A stretch of 64,000 nt of DNA from Eubacterium sp. MSJ-33 (lineage in GTDB: Bacteria > Bacillota > Clostridia > Lachnospirales > Lachnospiraceae): NCBI RefSeq assembly GCF_022174665.1, contig NZ_CP076562.1, positions 1,780,525-1,844,524 on the forward strand, read 5' to 3'. The notes beneath the pieces are model-generated. The model was not told the origin of the DNA, ran no database searches, and saw only the letters and a program-made list of their open reading frames with translations. Shown here piece by piece: positions 27,430 through 36,562 of the stretch (within the stretch, counting starts at the first letter, position 1; the number at the start of each line of letters is the position of its first letter). A program made the translations under genes and the position numbers.

Positions 27430-30400
27430 TTAATATTGTAATAATTTTGCTATATAATCATTTACGATACTATAACCATAATTTGTTGCTGTTGCCCAGC
27501 CTTTTTTATCTGGATTCTCACTGATTCCAAGCCACTCGACATACTGTGCACATCCGCGTGTCACATACTGGAATCTTGAATCTACACATGTATTCTTCAA
27601 TGCATCTTTTGAGGCATATGCCTTAAGATGTTGTATTTGTGCCCGGATACCTGTACGTACACTGTCATAACGATCTCCCGGAAATCCAGGTCCTGTTGCA
27701 CCAAGTCCTGCAAAGTTATACTGATCAATCTGCACCAGACCGCCAAACTTTAAGAATCCGGTTTCTTTCATTGCCTGTGCAAACGCAACCTCTGCACGCA
27801 CACCTTCTGCATTACATTCTTCTATATAAATCCTGCAGAAGTCATTTATCGTAGGAGCATCTGAGTTTGCATAAAAAGCAGGATACGTTGCCCTTGAATT
27901 GTAGTATGCAACCATCTGATTTACATTTGTCGATGATGCTCCCATAATGGAATACAGCGGTCCCACCGGTTCTGCAGATTCAGATCCCCGTCGTTGCTCC
28001 TTAATACCATATGTCATATAATGCGAATAGTAGCTTTGTAAATTATCTCCAAAAGCTGCATTTAAATCACCATTATTTCTTCTGTAATAATTCACATCAA
28101 AGGAATCCTTTGCCTGCTGTCCTTCCTTCATTCCATATGTTACAAAATACTGTAAGATCAGAAGGTCATCCCCACTATATTTCTTCAAAATATCCGGATG
28201 ATGTTCTATATAATATGTATAATCATATACCGCACTGTAATTGGTTCCATTGTAAACAGTTGTCGGGCTTTGCGCTTTCGTTACGCCAGTTGCCTTTCTA
28301 CCCTCTTTCTGACCGTATTTCATGTAGTGCAGGTAATAGCTCTTAAGATCAGTTCCGTACGCATTTCGTAAATCTACATATGCATTCTTATAGGATCTTA
28401 CATCAAAATCTGCTTTACCCTGACGGCCTTCCTTCATTCCATAATTCACAAAATGCTGCAACGTCTTGTTCTCATCTCCGCCAAATGCATTATACACATC
28501 GCCATTATGCTGAATATAATATGTATAATCATATACGGCGCTATAATTTACGCCATTATAAACTGTTGTCGCATTTTGTAATGTTGCCACACCGGTTGCT
28601 TTTCTGTGTTCATTCTTACCATAACTAATGTAATGTAAGTAATAGTTCTTCAGATTACTTCCATATGCACTACGAAGATCTCGATAAGCATTTCTATAGG
28701 AGTTTACATCAAAATCCGCACTACCTTGCTGTCCCTGACTCATACCTACATTCACAAAATATTGGAGTACCTGTAAGTCATCTCCAATGTATGACTTCAA
28801 TTCATTTTTATAATGTTCTGTATAATAAGCATAGTCATAAACTGCACTATAATTTACTCCATTATAAACAGTTGTAGGATTCTGAAGCGTTACTACACCT
28901 GTCGCCTTTCGGCCTTCACGCTTACCATAATTAATATAATGCAGATAATAACCTTGAAGATTTGTTCCAAATGCCCTTCTTAGGTCAGCATACTGATTCC
29001 TGTAAGAATTCACATCAAAATCTTCACTTGCCCGGCGGCCTTCCTTCATTCCAAAATTCACGAAATGCTGTAAAACCGCTCTTGTATTCGTACCAAATGC
29101 AGCTTTTACATCTGCATTATGCTCTACATAATAATCATAGTCATATACTGCACTATAATCAACACCATTCAAAACTGTAACCGGTTTTACCGTTCCATCC
29201 CCTGTACTCAGTCCATAATACTGCGCAATCGCGGTTGCATCTGCCACGCCAAGTTTCTGCAGCATTGTGTCAGATGTCAAATACTTTGCAGCTTCGTCCG
29301 GATTACTCAGGAACGCATGCTCAATAATGATTCCCGGGAATCCTGCAAGCTTGCTTCGTCTGCAGACTGAATAATAGTCTGCCAGAGATCCATCCGGATA
29401 CAAAGTATTATCTTTTGAACCCTGGATAAGATTTCCACGGTTATGCAGACCAAGCTCGCTTAACTTAGAAAGAATGACCTTGCCAAGTTCACCACCGATC
29501 TGTCCAAGATCCGGTCTATAATTTGAGTTTGGGACAATAACAAGTGCACCTCTTGCTGTTGGACCTGCCGAATTAATATGCAGGCTTACCATTACATCTG
29601 CACCAACCTTGGAAGCCAGCTCTACACTCTGTGCACTGGACCATTCCGTACGATTGTCTGTACGTGCCATATATACAGTTATGCCACTATACTTATCCAG
29701 TTCCTCTTTGCAGTAATATGCGATCTTCAGGTTGATATCTCTTTCATAATAAGTAACACCATTGATCGTATTATATGTACCACAATCGCTTCCTCCATGT
29801 CCCGGGTCTAATACTACAACGAGATTACCATTCGATGCGCTCTTAAGCAATGAGCCATCGTTCATCTGCAATTCAGAAATCGCTTCTGCAACATCCGCTC
29901 CACTTATCGTCTCACCACTGGAGACATCTGTCACAGTAATTCCTGCTTCGTCAGCGCTCTGGGTTGCTACAGTTTCATCTACAATCCATGCATCCGGCTG
30001 AGAATCAGCAGTCACATTTACACCGAACACATCGCTGGCGCCTGCTGCTTCCAGATCAATATACTGTTCCTGCTCGTCAACCGTATATTTGATTCCTTTC
30101 AACTTATATACGCCTGTGCTTGTCTCATTCTCAAAGCTCAGATTGAACAGGAGCGCTGAGTCTGATATCACATCGACGCTCTTTTCATATGTACTGCCTG
30201 TTGACTGATTGGTATATACCAGTTCAGCCGAACCGATCGTGCCTGTTGCAGATATATCCGCAAGGACATATTGTGTATCTGGCGTCTGTACATAATCGCT
30301 TTCTACAACGATATAATTAAGTAATCCTGTTTCTACAGGTGTTCCCACCAGATCATTTGCTTCCTGTACTGCAATCGCGTCAGTATCTGTGTTTGTTTCC

Positions 30401-30564
30401 TGCGATACTTCGCTTTCCACTTCCGGCGTGTCTGCTTCCTGCGTGTCCACCTGCACATCCTGCTGCGTCGTTGGCTCTTCTGCAGCAAATGCAATTGGAA
30501 CATGAGATGTCGCAATCAGACAACCGGTTAAGATTCCAGCAATCATCTTCTTAAGCCGTCTCAT
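27430..30564 (-). CDS. Secreted bifunctional cell-wall hydrolase: amidase, four repeats, glucosaminidase
   Basis: This 1044-residue protein cuts peptidoglycan at two bonds. A signal peptide (1-28) is followed by an acidic Thr/Glu-rich stretch and a β-rich region. The Amidase_3 domain (about 246-440) has zinc ligands H256 (LDPGHGG), E274 (YERDIN) and H329 (SLHINS), and catalytic E415 (IIEHAF). Four YNGVDYSAVYDY-type repeats span about 463-860. A C-terminal glucosaminidase-like (GH73) domain (about 885-1044) has EVAFAQAMKETGF and a YNFAGLGATG pattern. The start at 30564 follows AAAGGAGATAAAAAA; the frame open to 30624 begins inside its promoter. It has its own promoter and terminator. A role in cell separation or turnover is likely. 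Confidence 0.92.
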   Translation of the reverse strand: MRRLKKMIAGILTGCLIATSHVPIAFAAEEPTTQQDVQVDTQEADTPEVESEVSQETNTDTDAIAVQEANDLVGTPVETGLLNYIVVESDYVQTPDTQYVLADISATGTIGSAELVYTNQSTGSTYEKSVDVISDSALLFNLSFENETSTGVYKLKGIKYTVDEQEQYIDLEAAGASDVFGVNVTADSQPDAWIVDETVATQSADEAGITVTDVSSGETISGADVAEAISELQMNDGSLLKSASNGNLVVVLDPGHGGSDCGTYNTINGVTYYERDINLKIAYYCKEELDKYSGITVYMARTDNRTEWSSAQSVELASKVGADVMVSLHINSAGPTARGALVIVPNSNYRPDLGQIGGELGKVILSKLSELGLHNRGNLIQGSKDNTLYPDGSLADYYSVCRRSKLAGFPGIIIEHAFLSNPDEAAKYLTSDTMLQKLGVADATAIAQYYGLSTGDGTVKPVTVLNGVDYSAVYDYDYYVEHNADVKAAFGTNTRAVLQHFVNFGMKEGRRASEDFDVNSYRNQYADLRRAFGTNLQGYYLHYINYGKREGRKATGVVTLQNPTTVYNGVNYSAVYDYAYYTEHYKNELKSYIGDDLQVLQYFVNVGMSQGQQGSADFDVNSYRNAYRDLRSAYGSNLKNYYLHYISYGKNEHRKATGVATLQNATTVYNGVNYSAVYDYTYYIQHNGDVYNAFGGDENKTLQHFVNYGMKEGRQGKADFDVRSYKNAYVDLRNAYGTDLKSYYLHYMKYGQKEGRKATGVTKAQSPTTVYNGTNYSAVYDYTYYIEHHPDILKKYSGDDLLILQYFVTYGMKEGQQAKDSFDVNYYRRNNGDLNAAFGDNLQSYYSHYMTYGIKEQRRGSESAEPVGPLYSIMGASSTNVNQMVAYYNSRATYPAFYANSDAPTINDFCRIYIEECNAEGVRAEVAFAQAMKETGFLKFGGLVQIDQYNFAGLGATGPGFPGDRYDSVRTGIRAQIQHLKAYASKDALKNTCVDSRFQYVTRGCAQYVEWLGISENPDKKGWATATNYGYSIVNDYIAKLLQY
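27990..29180 (-). repeat. Four tandem ~100-residue surface repeats in the amidase
   Basis: Units start near residues 463, 562, 665 and 767 of the protein, each about 300 bp, joined by short ATGVxTxQxPTTVYNG linkers. They match the repeats of the GH9 enzyme and C1 protease. Here they lie between two catalytic domains rather than at the C-terminus, which suits a central anchoring module. Confidence 0.85.
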
Positions 30565-30595
30565 TTTTTTATCTCCTTTACCCATTAATATGTAT

Positions 30596-30624
30596 ATTGT
30601 AATATTTTTTTCATACTTTTGCAA
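30596..30624 (-). promoter_or_regulatory. Promoter of the amidase gene
   Basis: On the minus strand, TTGCAA (30624-30619) and TACAAT (30601-30596) have a 17-base spacer and end 32 bases before the chosen ATG. This placement supports the start at 30564. Sequence match only. Confidence 0.6.
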
Positions 30625-30816
30625 TAATTTGTATATAATAATCTGTTGCCAACAATTTCCAACAAAATTCTTATGCCATAATCCTTATCAGATTTATCAC
30701 GTTTTCCATATTTCTCAGTTGCTATCTGTGATACATATGGTGTATGATTGTCAAGAAAAAGAATTCACTATTATATCGACAACATACAACAGATATATAA
30801 TATAAGGAGATCAAAA

Positions 30817-31818
30817 ATGCAATCAGCTAATATAACACCGCAAAGCACACAGGGTACTACCATTCGACAGTCAAACTTTGAATTACTGCGTATATTTGCT
30901 ATGTTGATGATTGTTGCACACCATTTTTTCTGTTCATAGTGGATTTGATTTTAATAGCAGCGATTTTCTGTTGATCAACAAATTATGGATCATATTTATT
31001 CAGATTGGTGGAAAGATTGGCGTGGATGTATTTTTTTGCTGTTCTGGATTTTCACACTCACAGGACTTCAACCATATAGCACAAGAGAATTAATCTACCA
31101 CTGTTTCCCTATTATTTTCGGTAAATGGTGGTTTGCAAGTTCTTATTTTATTCTCTACCTTGTGGCACCTTATTTGAATAAAATGCTGAATAGTCTCGAC
31201 AAGGATAGCTATAAGAAAATGCTATTGCTTTTCGGTATTCTCTGGTGTGTAGTCCCAACGCTCACTGGCTGGACAGTTGAAAGCAATAACCTGTTATGGT
31301 TTATATTCCTCTATTCGTTAGCCGGTTATATCCGAATCTACGGAGTGAATATAAAGGCATCTGGTTTTATGTGTATCCTGTTGTCTTTCTGCGTGACGAT
31401 TTTTACATTCCTTGCAGTTGCTGCATGTAGCCATTACAGTAACAGGATTCCTTTTCTACGAGACTATACAACTTGGTTTTATGATATGAACAGTTTATTT
31501 ATATTGCTGATTTCCGCTTTGCTTTTCATAGGTTTTTCCAAGTTGAATATCAAGGCTAACCGAATTATCAACATCATTGCTTCCGCTACATTTGGTGTTT
31601 ATCTTATTCATGACAACCGTTATGTACGTGCAATCCTATGGTCACGTATCTTCCATACAACCGCATACAGCAATCGTTTAATGTTAATCCCTTATTCTAT
31701 TTTTGTGATCTGTGCTATATTTGGTATATGTACAATCATAGAATTAGTACGAATTTATGTATTTGAAAAACACTATATGAAAATGATCAACACACGCGAA
31801 AACAAATCTTTGCCTTAA
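30817..31818 (+). pseudogene. Broken acyltransferase-3 (OafA/YrhL type) membrane acyltransferase
   Basis: An ATG at 30817 with AAGGAG upstream begins a protein reading IRQSNFELLRIFAMLMIVAHHF, the classic acyltransferase-3 start. The frame stops at 30937-30939, just after a T6 run. Losing one T continues the protein as FSVHSGFDFN and then KIGVDVFF. Near 31050 the frame changes again, and reading resumes at about TGLQPYSTRELIYHCFPIIFG. Comparison with the remembered family suggests about 30-40 codons were lost at that point. The rest to 31818 holds several helices, including FGVYLIHDNRYVR. Intact relatives acetylate or acylate surface glycans. As sequenced it should be inactive. It is on the plus strand, unlike its neighbours. 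Confidence 0.82.
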
Positions 31819-31821
31819 ACC

Positions 31822-31858
31822 AAAATAAGAGGAGCGCCCATAAGCGCTCCTCTTATTA
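31822..31858. terminator. Bidirectional terminator between the acyltransferase remnant and rfbD
   Basis: A perfect 14-bp inverted repeat AATAAGAGGAGCGC/GCGCTCCTCTTATT (31824-31837 and 31844-31857) with a 6-base loop sits between two converging genes. The A/T ends on both sides allow it to stop transcription in either direction. Confidence 0.8.
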
Positions 31859-31894
31859 CCATCTGCACATTTTCTGGGATTCGATTATCTATAA

Positions 31895-32845
31895 CTACAA
31901 ATTCGCTTCCTTCAAATACCGTCTCACCGCATCTGTCCATACCGGCAGTGGCTCAAACCCATTCTCCACAAGCTTGCTCTTATCCAGTCGGCTGTTAAAC
32001 GGTCTCGCTGCCTTGCTAAGTCCGTATTCAGCAGTTGTCACCGGAGTCACTTTTGTCGAAAGGCCATACTGGCGATAAATCTCCACGCAGAAATCATACC
32101 ATGAAATATATCCTGTCTTTGCTCCATTAGCTTCGGCGTCTTCCGGCAATTCAGCATTTGTCGCATGGTAATATCCATATTTCTCTGACTCACACATATC
32201 GACAAGCAATCTCGCAAGATCGTAAGTATACGTCGGCGTACCAATCTGATCACAGACTACACGCACCTCATCATGTGTCTTACCAACATTGACCATCGTC
32301 TTAATGAAATTTTTGCCATTCAATCCAAATACCCAAGCGATACGCACAATAAAATATTTGTCAAGTATCGATGATACCGCAAGTTCTCCATCAAGCTTTG
32401 ACTGCCCATAGACATTCAGTGGCTTGTAGTTCTTGCAATCCGGCTGCCAAGGTTCCGTTCCCTGTCCATCAAATACATAATCTGTCGAGAGATACAACAT
32501 CTTGCAGTCGATTTCCTTACATGCCTGCGCAATATTCTTCGTACCATCTACATTTACTTTCTTTACAGTTGCCTGCTTATCTTCATCTTCTGCAGCATCC
32601 ACCGCTGTCCATGCTGCACAGTGAATGACCGCATCTGGCTTAACATCTGTGATTGCCTGCATCACTGCATCTTTATCTGTAATATCAAGCCCTACATAAT
32701 CCATCATTGTCACAGCTGAACCATCTGCTACACCTGCATAGGATTCACTCAGATCCGACCCAACACCTTCATGTCCCCGCTTCGCCAACTCATTCATCAC
32801 ATCATGTCCAAGCTGTCCATTTACACCTGTCACAAAAAATTTCAT
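31895..32845 (-). CDS. rfbD: dTDP-4-dehydrorhamnose reductase
   Basis: This extended SDR completes dTDP-L-rhamnose by reducing the 4-keto group. It has 316 residues. The N-terminus carries the NAD(P) motif FVTGVNGQLGHDVMNEL, DITDKDAVMQAI follows, the catalytic region is YLSTDYVFDG then YGQSKLDGE, and VRIAWVFG is present. All are hallmarks of RfbD. It is a single gene with its own promoter and a shared terminator. RfbC is about 4.6 kb away in a separate operon, and rfbA and rfbB must lie elsewhere. The rhamnose may feed the Wzm/Wzt polysaccharide. Confidence 0.95.
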   Translation of the reverse strand: MKFFVTGVNGQLGHDVMNELAKRGHEGVGSDLSESYAGVADGSAVTMMDYVGLDITDKDAVMQAITDVKPDAVIHCAAWTAVDAAEDEDKQATVKKVNVDGTKNIAQACKEIDCKMLYLSTDYVFDGQGTEPWQPDCKNYKPLNVYGQSKLDGELAVSSILDKYFIVRIAWVFGLNGKNFIKTMVNVGKTHDEVRVVCDQIGTPTYTYDLARLLVDMCESEKYGYYHATNAELPEDAEANGAKTGYISWYDFCVEIYRQYGLSTKVTPVTTAEYGLSKAARPFNSRLDKSKLVENGFEPLPVWTDAVRRYLKEANL

Positions 32846-32915
32846 GATTTAATATATCCTTTCCATTCCGATTTTTATTCTAATATATCTGTTAAAATTA
32901 TCACTTTTCCAATTC

Positions 32916-32944
32916 ATTTTATCAACCATCTATCTGAGCGTCAA
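32916..32944 (-). promoter_or_regulatory. Promoter of rfbD
   Basis: On the minus strand, TTGACG (32944-32939) and TAAAAT (32921-32916) are 17 bases apart, five of six matches in each box, about 70 bases before the ATG. The -10 is the same as that of the rfbC operon. Confidence 0.7.
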
Positions 32945-32995
32945 GCAGCAAAAAAATCACTTTTTTCATTAATTTCACCCCAAAAAGTAAAAAGT

Positions 32996-33037
32996 GTGCC
33001 GTTTAAACGACCAACTATGCCAAATGCCTTGTTTTTT
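32996..33037 (+). repeat. Copy 1 of a 40-50 nt motif with a GTTTAAAC core
   Basis: This stretch reads GTGCCGTTTAAACGACCAA, then C, TATGCCA, A, ATG and, after two bases, TTGTTTT. A second copy in the same orientation is at 36563-36604, with few differences over the 42 bases. The A-rich flank just before it is also alike. It lies about 50 bp upstream of the rfbD promoter, counted on the minus strand. Function unknown. Confidence 0.7.
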
Positions 33038-33059
33038 TATCTGCATATGCTAGGATGAA

Positions 33060-33128
33060 CTTGTTCGAAGCGATCGCTTTTGAACAAGGGAGGAATCGAA
33101 GTTATTGATGTGCGGATGCAATAACTTC
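33060..33128. other. Two consecutive hairpins, possible structured RNA or operator
   Basis: The first is a near-palindrome CTTGTTCGAAGCG ... CGCTTTTGAACAAG at 33060-33088 around a GATC centre. The second is a perfect 10-bp stem GAAGTTATTG/CAATAACTTC at 33098-33107 and 33119-33128. They lie between motif copy 1 and the terminator at 33147. No open frame covers them. The wider 338-bp gap 32846-33183 holds only these, the motif, the rfbD promoter and the terminator. Confidence 0.45.
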
Positions 33129-33145
33129 AAAATGTGTGTTTACAT

Positions 33146-33180
33146 AAAAACCGGGCGGAATGGGGAGCCGCCCGGTTTTG
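33146..33180. terminator. Terminator after the Rpn-type nuclease gene
   Basis: A 12-bp perfect stem AAAACCGGGCGG/CCGCCCGGTTTT (33147-33158 and 33168-33179) with a 9-base loop begins 4 bases past the nuclease stop codon. T runs follow on both strands, so it can also end plus-strand transcripts. Confidence 0.85.
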
Positions 33181-33183
33181 CAT

Positions 33184-34281
33184 TTACCAATATTTCTCAA
33201 TAAGTTTCTTTGCCGTATCCTCCGACTTACAGATTACTGCAATTTCCGATATTGCAGACTCTTTCGTGCATCCATCCTTCTTCCACTGCTCAATCAATGC
33301 CTGATACAACTTCTGACTTTCTGTCTGTAAATTCTCGATTTCCGCCTGCTGATTCTCGATTTCCGCCTGTTGTTTTTCAACCTTTGCCTGATACTGATCC
33401 GCCATATAGTGATACATATTATCATCCATCATTTTGAGTGCCTCTGAGAACATCCCTACCACCTCCTCAGGATTATGGACGTATTCCGAAATCTCCTCGA
33501 AGATTTCCTCCATCCATGGATATTTCTGACATAGAAGTTCTGCATCTTCATATGTATTCGTTGCAAGTAATGACAGCCACGCCGTAAGCTCGTTATCATC
33601 TTTAGCATATCCAACTTCCCGAAATACGTCAAGAGATATAAGATAGAAGTCCTGTAAAAATTCTAATTCCAAACCAGTGTTAAAAATTGTTGTTCCATGA
33701 TGCAGATATTGATTCCCAATCTTATCCGCATGAAACGCCTGGTACACTGGCGCATCCGTTGTTTGTGGATCTGTATTCTCAAAGATAACAATCGTATACA
33801 CCTTCTTCAATGCAGAATAATTAAAATTATCTCTTAGCCGATTTTTAACCTGTTCATATTGCCGAAGCAGCAGATCTGCTGAATAACAGGACATCCGCTC
33901 TGCGGGAAAAGCAGCCGAAATCTTCTGAATTTCCACCGTTGTTATGGATCCATCTGCCAGACGAACTATAATATCCATTATCAACAGAGAATTGCCTTTG
34001 AGCAACGTGTCCTCATTCGTCAAAGTTTCAGTCACTGTCACCTCCTGCCCAAGTATCGCAGATATCAGCCGGGATAACCGATCCGGATGAATGTCAGTAT
34101 TGAAGATTCTCTTAAAGAACGGATCATAGGTAAGTGGAAGTGTTCGCTTGCTTAAAAAATAATCTTGCACCAGCGTCTTCCATCGCGGACGAAACGAATT
34201 ATACAGTGCGTTTGCACCCGGATAGTTAGAAATATAGCTTTCAACATCCGCTACATCCTTAAATAATTTTGATTGAAACAT
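33184..34281 (-). CDS. Rpn-type PD-(D/E)XK nuclease, 'transposase' family
   Basis: This 365-residue protein starts with FKDVADVESYIS and PLTYDPFFKRIF, typical of the PF12784-type nucleases that are abundant in Lachnospiraceae. The likely PD-(D/E)XK core is LLIMDIIVRLADGSITTVEIQ, with Asp and Glu-x-Gln. A heptad coiled coil (KQQAEIENQQAEIENL) sits near the C-terminus. The start at 34281 has AAGGAGGA 7 bases upstream. Rpn relatives promote recombination and are thought to move or rearrange DNA, but I see no terminal inverted repeats or target duplication. It stands alone, divergent from the glycosyltransferase gene and ended by its own terminator. Confidence 0.82.
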   Translation of the reverse strand: MFQSKLFKDVADVESYISNYPGANALYNSFRPRWKTLVQDYFLSKRTLPLTYDPFFKRIFNTDIHPDRLSRLISAILGQEVTVTETLTNEDTLLKGNSLLIMDIIVRLADGSITTVEIQKISAAFPAERMSCYSADLLLRQYEQVKNRLRDNFNYSALKKVYTIVIFENTDPQTTDAPVYQAFHADKIGNQYLHHGTTIFNTGLELEFLQDFYLISLDVFREVGYAKDDNELTAWLSLLATNTYEDAELLCQKYPWMEEIFEEISEYVHNPEEVVGMFSEALKMMDDNMYHYMADQYQAKVEKQQAEIENQQAEIENLQTESQKLYQALIEQWKKDGCTKESAISEIAVICKSEDTAKKLIEKYW

Positions 34282-34509
34282 AGAAAGTCCTCCTTGGGTA
34301 AAAATGAATTTGCTCACCAGAGCAATTAATGGATGATAAATAATTAGAATATTAAGATATAAAATAATAAATAGACTGTTACCAAACTACGCCAGAACAA
34401 CGATTCTTGACAACACAATTACCATAACAGTATTCTCTCTGACTGTAAATATCTTCCAATGAAAAATCACATACTTTTCACAAAAATACAGCCACAACCA
34501 TTTGCAACA

Positions 34510-34538
34510 TTGCATCCCCCGCGCATCTCGATTATAAT
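34510..34538 (+). promoter_or_regulatory. Promoter of the plus-strand glycosyltransferase
   Basis: TTGCAT (34510-34515) and a perfect TATAAT (34533-34538) have a 17-base spacer, 40 bases before the ATG at 34579. Its position rules out the upstream in-frame ATG at 34459 as the true start. Confidence 0.75.
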
Positions 34539-34578
34539 ATCTTTATATCACTTCGGAAGAAAGCGGGGAGCTACAATA

Positions 34579-35781
34579 ATGAAGATCATATTTTGCAAAT
34601 GGGGAAGCATCTGCGAAAAAGGAATTGCCAATGCAATGCAACGGTTGGGCATTACAATTATTACCATGGATCGCAAATTTGAAAGTGTCGATTACGACAA
34701 AGGTTATCTGGAAGCACTTGCCTGCATGATTCAGGAAAATCCGGATGTCTCCTGCGTGTTCTCCGTGAATTTTCAACCAATTGTAGCGCGATGTTGCAAG
34801 GTATTTAAACTACCGTATTTGTCCTGGACGGTGGATTGCCCAAGTTTCCAGCTTTATTCCGAGACGATCGCATATCCAACCAACCGAATTTTCGTCTTAG
34901 ATCGTATGCAATGGGAGAAATTCTCACCCGCGAATCCAGACTGTATCTTCCATCTGCCAATGGGTGCAGATGTTGCAACGTGGGACGCTGTAAAGGTAAC
35001 TAAGGAAAATCATCAAAATTACGACTGTGACATCTCTTTCGTCGGTTCACTATACTCTGAAAAGACCCGCTATAATTCGATTGAGAAAGATCTGCCAGAC
35101 GAGATGCGTGGCTATGTCAACGGACTGATCAACGCCCAGCTCAATGTATACGGTTACAATTTGTTAGAAGATTCCATCACCGACGAATGGGCGCAGGAAT
35201 TCAAGAAATATGCAGACTGGCTGCCACTTGGGGAAGATTACTCCGAAGATGTGAAAGGCATCGTTGCTGACACCTATCTCGGCTACAAATGCACCGAACA
35301 GGAACGCATCCGCACCTGTAATGCAATCGGAGCACGTTTTGAAGAGTTACGAAAACAGGGGAAGAATTATCGTTTTGATCTCTGGACATTGAGTGACACA
35401 ACACCATTACAACATGTCCATTGCCGTGGCGGTGCAGATTCCAACACAATGATGCCGCAGATTATCAAGTGCAGCAAAATCAATCTGAACATGACGAACC
35501 GCCCGATCAAAACCGGACTGCCACTCCGTATCTTCGACCTGATGGCGTGTGGCGGCTTCGTGCTATCAAATTATCAGGTTGAAATCCCGGAGATTTTCGT
35601 CCCGGACGAGGACATCGTATTATACGACAGCATCCCAGATATGCTTGCCAAAATCGAATATTATCTGGCACATGATGATGAACGGGAGCAGATTGCGAAA
35701 AATGGATACGAAAAAGTAAAAGAATATCATAGTTACGATGAAAGAATTGTGACAATGTTAAAAGCAGCTGGGATTATTTAA
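34579..35781 (+). CDS. CgeB-like glycosyltransferase (DUF3880 plus GT1-like C-terminal domain)
   Basis: This cytoplasmic GT-B type protein of 400 residues starts MKIIFCKWGSICEKGI with GGGGAG upstream. The N-terminal domain (about 40-180) has VFSVNFQPIVARCCK and YLSWTVDCP, as in DUF3880 proteins. The C-terminal domain ends with LRIFDLMACGGFVLSNYQ, IPEIFVPDEDIVLY and an E-Q-I-A-K-N-G helix, the sugar-nucleotide pocket of the Glyco_trans_1_2 family. Relatives occur in spore-coat (CgeB) and flagellar or surface glycan loci. It is one of two plus-strand genes and has its own strong promoter, so it may be regulated apart from both clusters. Donor and acceptor unknown. Confidence 0.82.
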   Translation: MKIIFCKWGSICEKGIANAMQRLGITIITMDRKFESVDYDKGYLEALACMIQENPDVSCVFSVNFQPIVARCCKVFKLPYLSWTVDCPSFQLYSETIAYPTNRIFVLDRMQWEKFSPANPDCIFHLPMGADVATWDAVKVTKENHQNYDCDISFVGSLYSEKTRYNSIEKDLPDEMRGYVNGLINAQLNVYGYNLLEDSITDEWAQEFKKYADWLPLGEDYSEDVKGIVADTYLGYKCTEQERIRTCNAIGARFEELRKQGKNYRFDLWTLSDTTPLQHVHCRGGADSNTMMPQIIKCSKINLNMTNRPIKTGLPLRIFDLMACGGFVLSNYQVEIPEIFVPDEDIVLYDSIPDMLAKIEYYLAHDDEREQIAKNGYEKVKEYHSYDERIVTMLKAAGII

Positions 35782-35801
35782 TCCCGGCTTTGATGGCCGA
35801 T

Positions 35802-36405
35802 TTATAAATCAAACATCAGCATATAGAACGGAATTGTAATCCTTTTGTCACTTACCCCAACATTTTGAGACGCTAACTTGTAGCCATATTTACAAATACC
35901 TGATTCCAAAACACGGTTCAGGGAATTCGCTCTCTTCTTTCCCGCCTTCACCTCAATCGGAATCACGCCATCCTCATTTGTAATCGGAAACTCCAACTCC
36001 ATTGTAGACTTTACATCCTTATAGAAATACAGTTTCTTAATATCTTTTTTGATCAGGAAATCTGCGACAAGCGCCTCGTACAAGCCTCCCTTTGCCGTAC
36101 CCAGCATAATATTTGTGCTTTTGTCCTCGACATTACCGTCTTCCAGCAATGCTTTTTTCAATCCAAAATCAAATCCAGCCATAAGCAATCCGATATCTGT
36201 CAGATACATGCGGATACGAGCTTTCCTGCCGATAATTCATCCCCAGACCGGAGCCTGTTGCGATCACATCATATCTATGATCCTGTGTCCAGAATTTCAG
36301 GGATGTCATTGCCTCCGGGCACTCCTGCACTTCGTCCAATAAAATCAGGGTTTTGCCTGCAGCAAATCTGGCTTCCGGCATATATATTGACAAGTTCAAC
36401 AGCAA
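35802..36405 (-). pseudogene. Remnant of an AAA/DUF4143 ATPase
   Basis: Two pieces of one gene remain. The upstream piece (from about 36405 down to about 36215) reads LSIYMPEARFAAGKTLILLDEVQECPEA in short form, with Walker B LILLDEVQ and then YDVIATGSGLGMNY and SSYP. The downstream piece (36209-35802) starts in another frame at YLTDIGLLMAGFDFG and holds the DUF4143 nuclease-like part with PIEVKAGK. The N-terminus with the P-loop is missing, and a large internal segment was lost at about 36200, where the frame also shifts. The intact family is about 430 residues. It converges on the CgeB-like gene. It is not expected to be functional. Confidence 0.8.
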
Positions 36406-36562
36406 TGTATCTACCGAAATATATTTGCATAAATATAAATATCTATCGAAAAATATTTGTTTTGGAGTGTTTTTCTATAGAATTTATACAAAAAACTTAT
36501 GTGAGCAGGCACAAGATTTAATAGAAAAAAAATTGGTAATTTCTTGTAAAAAATGAAAAAGA

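Noticed and set aside
27990..29180. CRISPR array or DNA satellite
   Set aside because: The 300-bp periodicity is in-frame protein repeats; there are no short identical repeats with unique spacers.
33184..34281. Insertion sequence with terminal repeats
   Set aside because: No inverted repeats or target duplications flank the nuclease gene; the motif copies are same-orientation and 3.6 kb apart.
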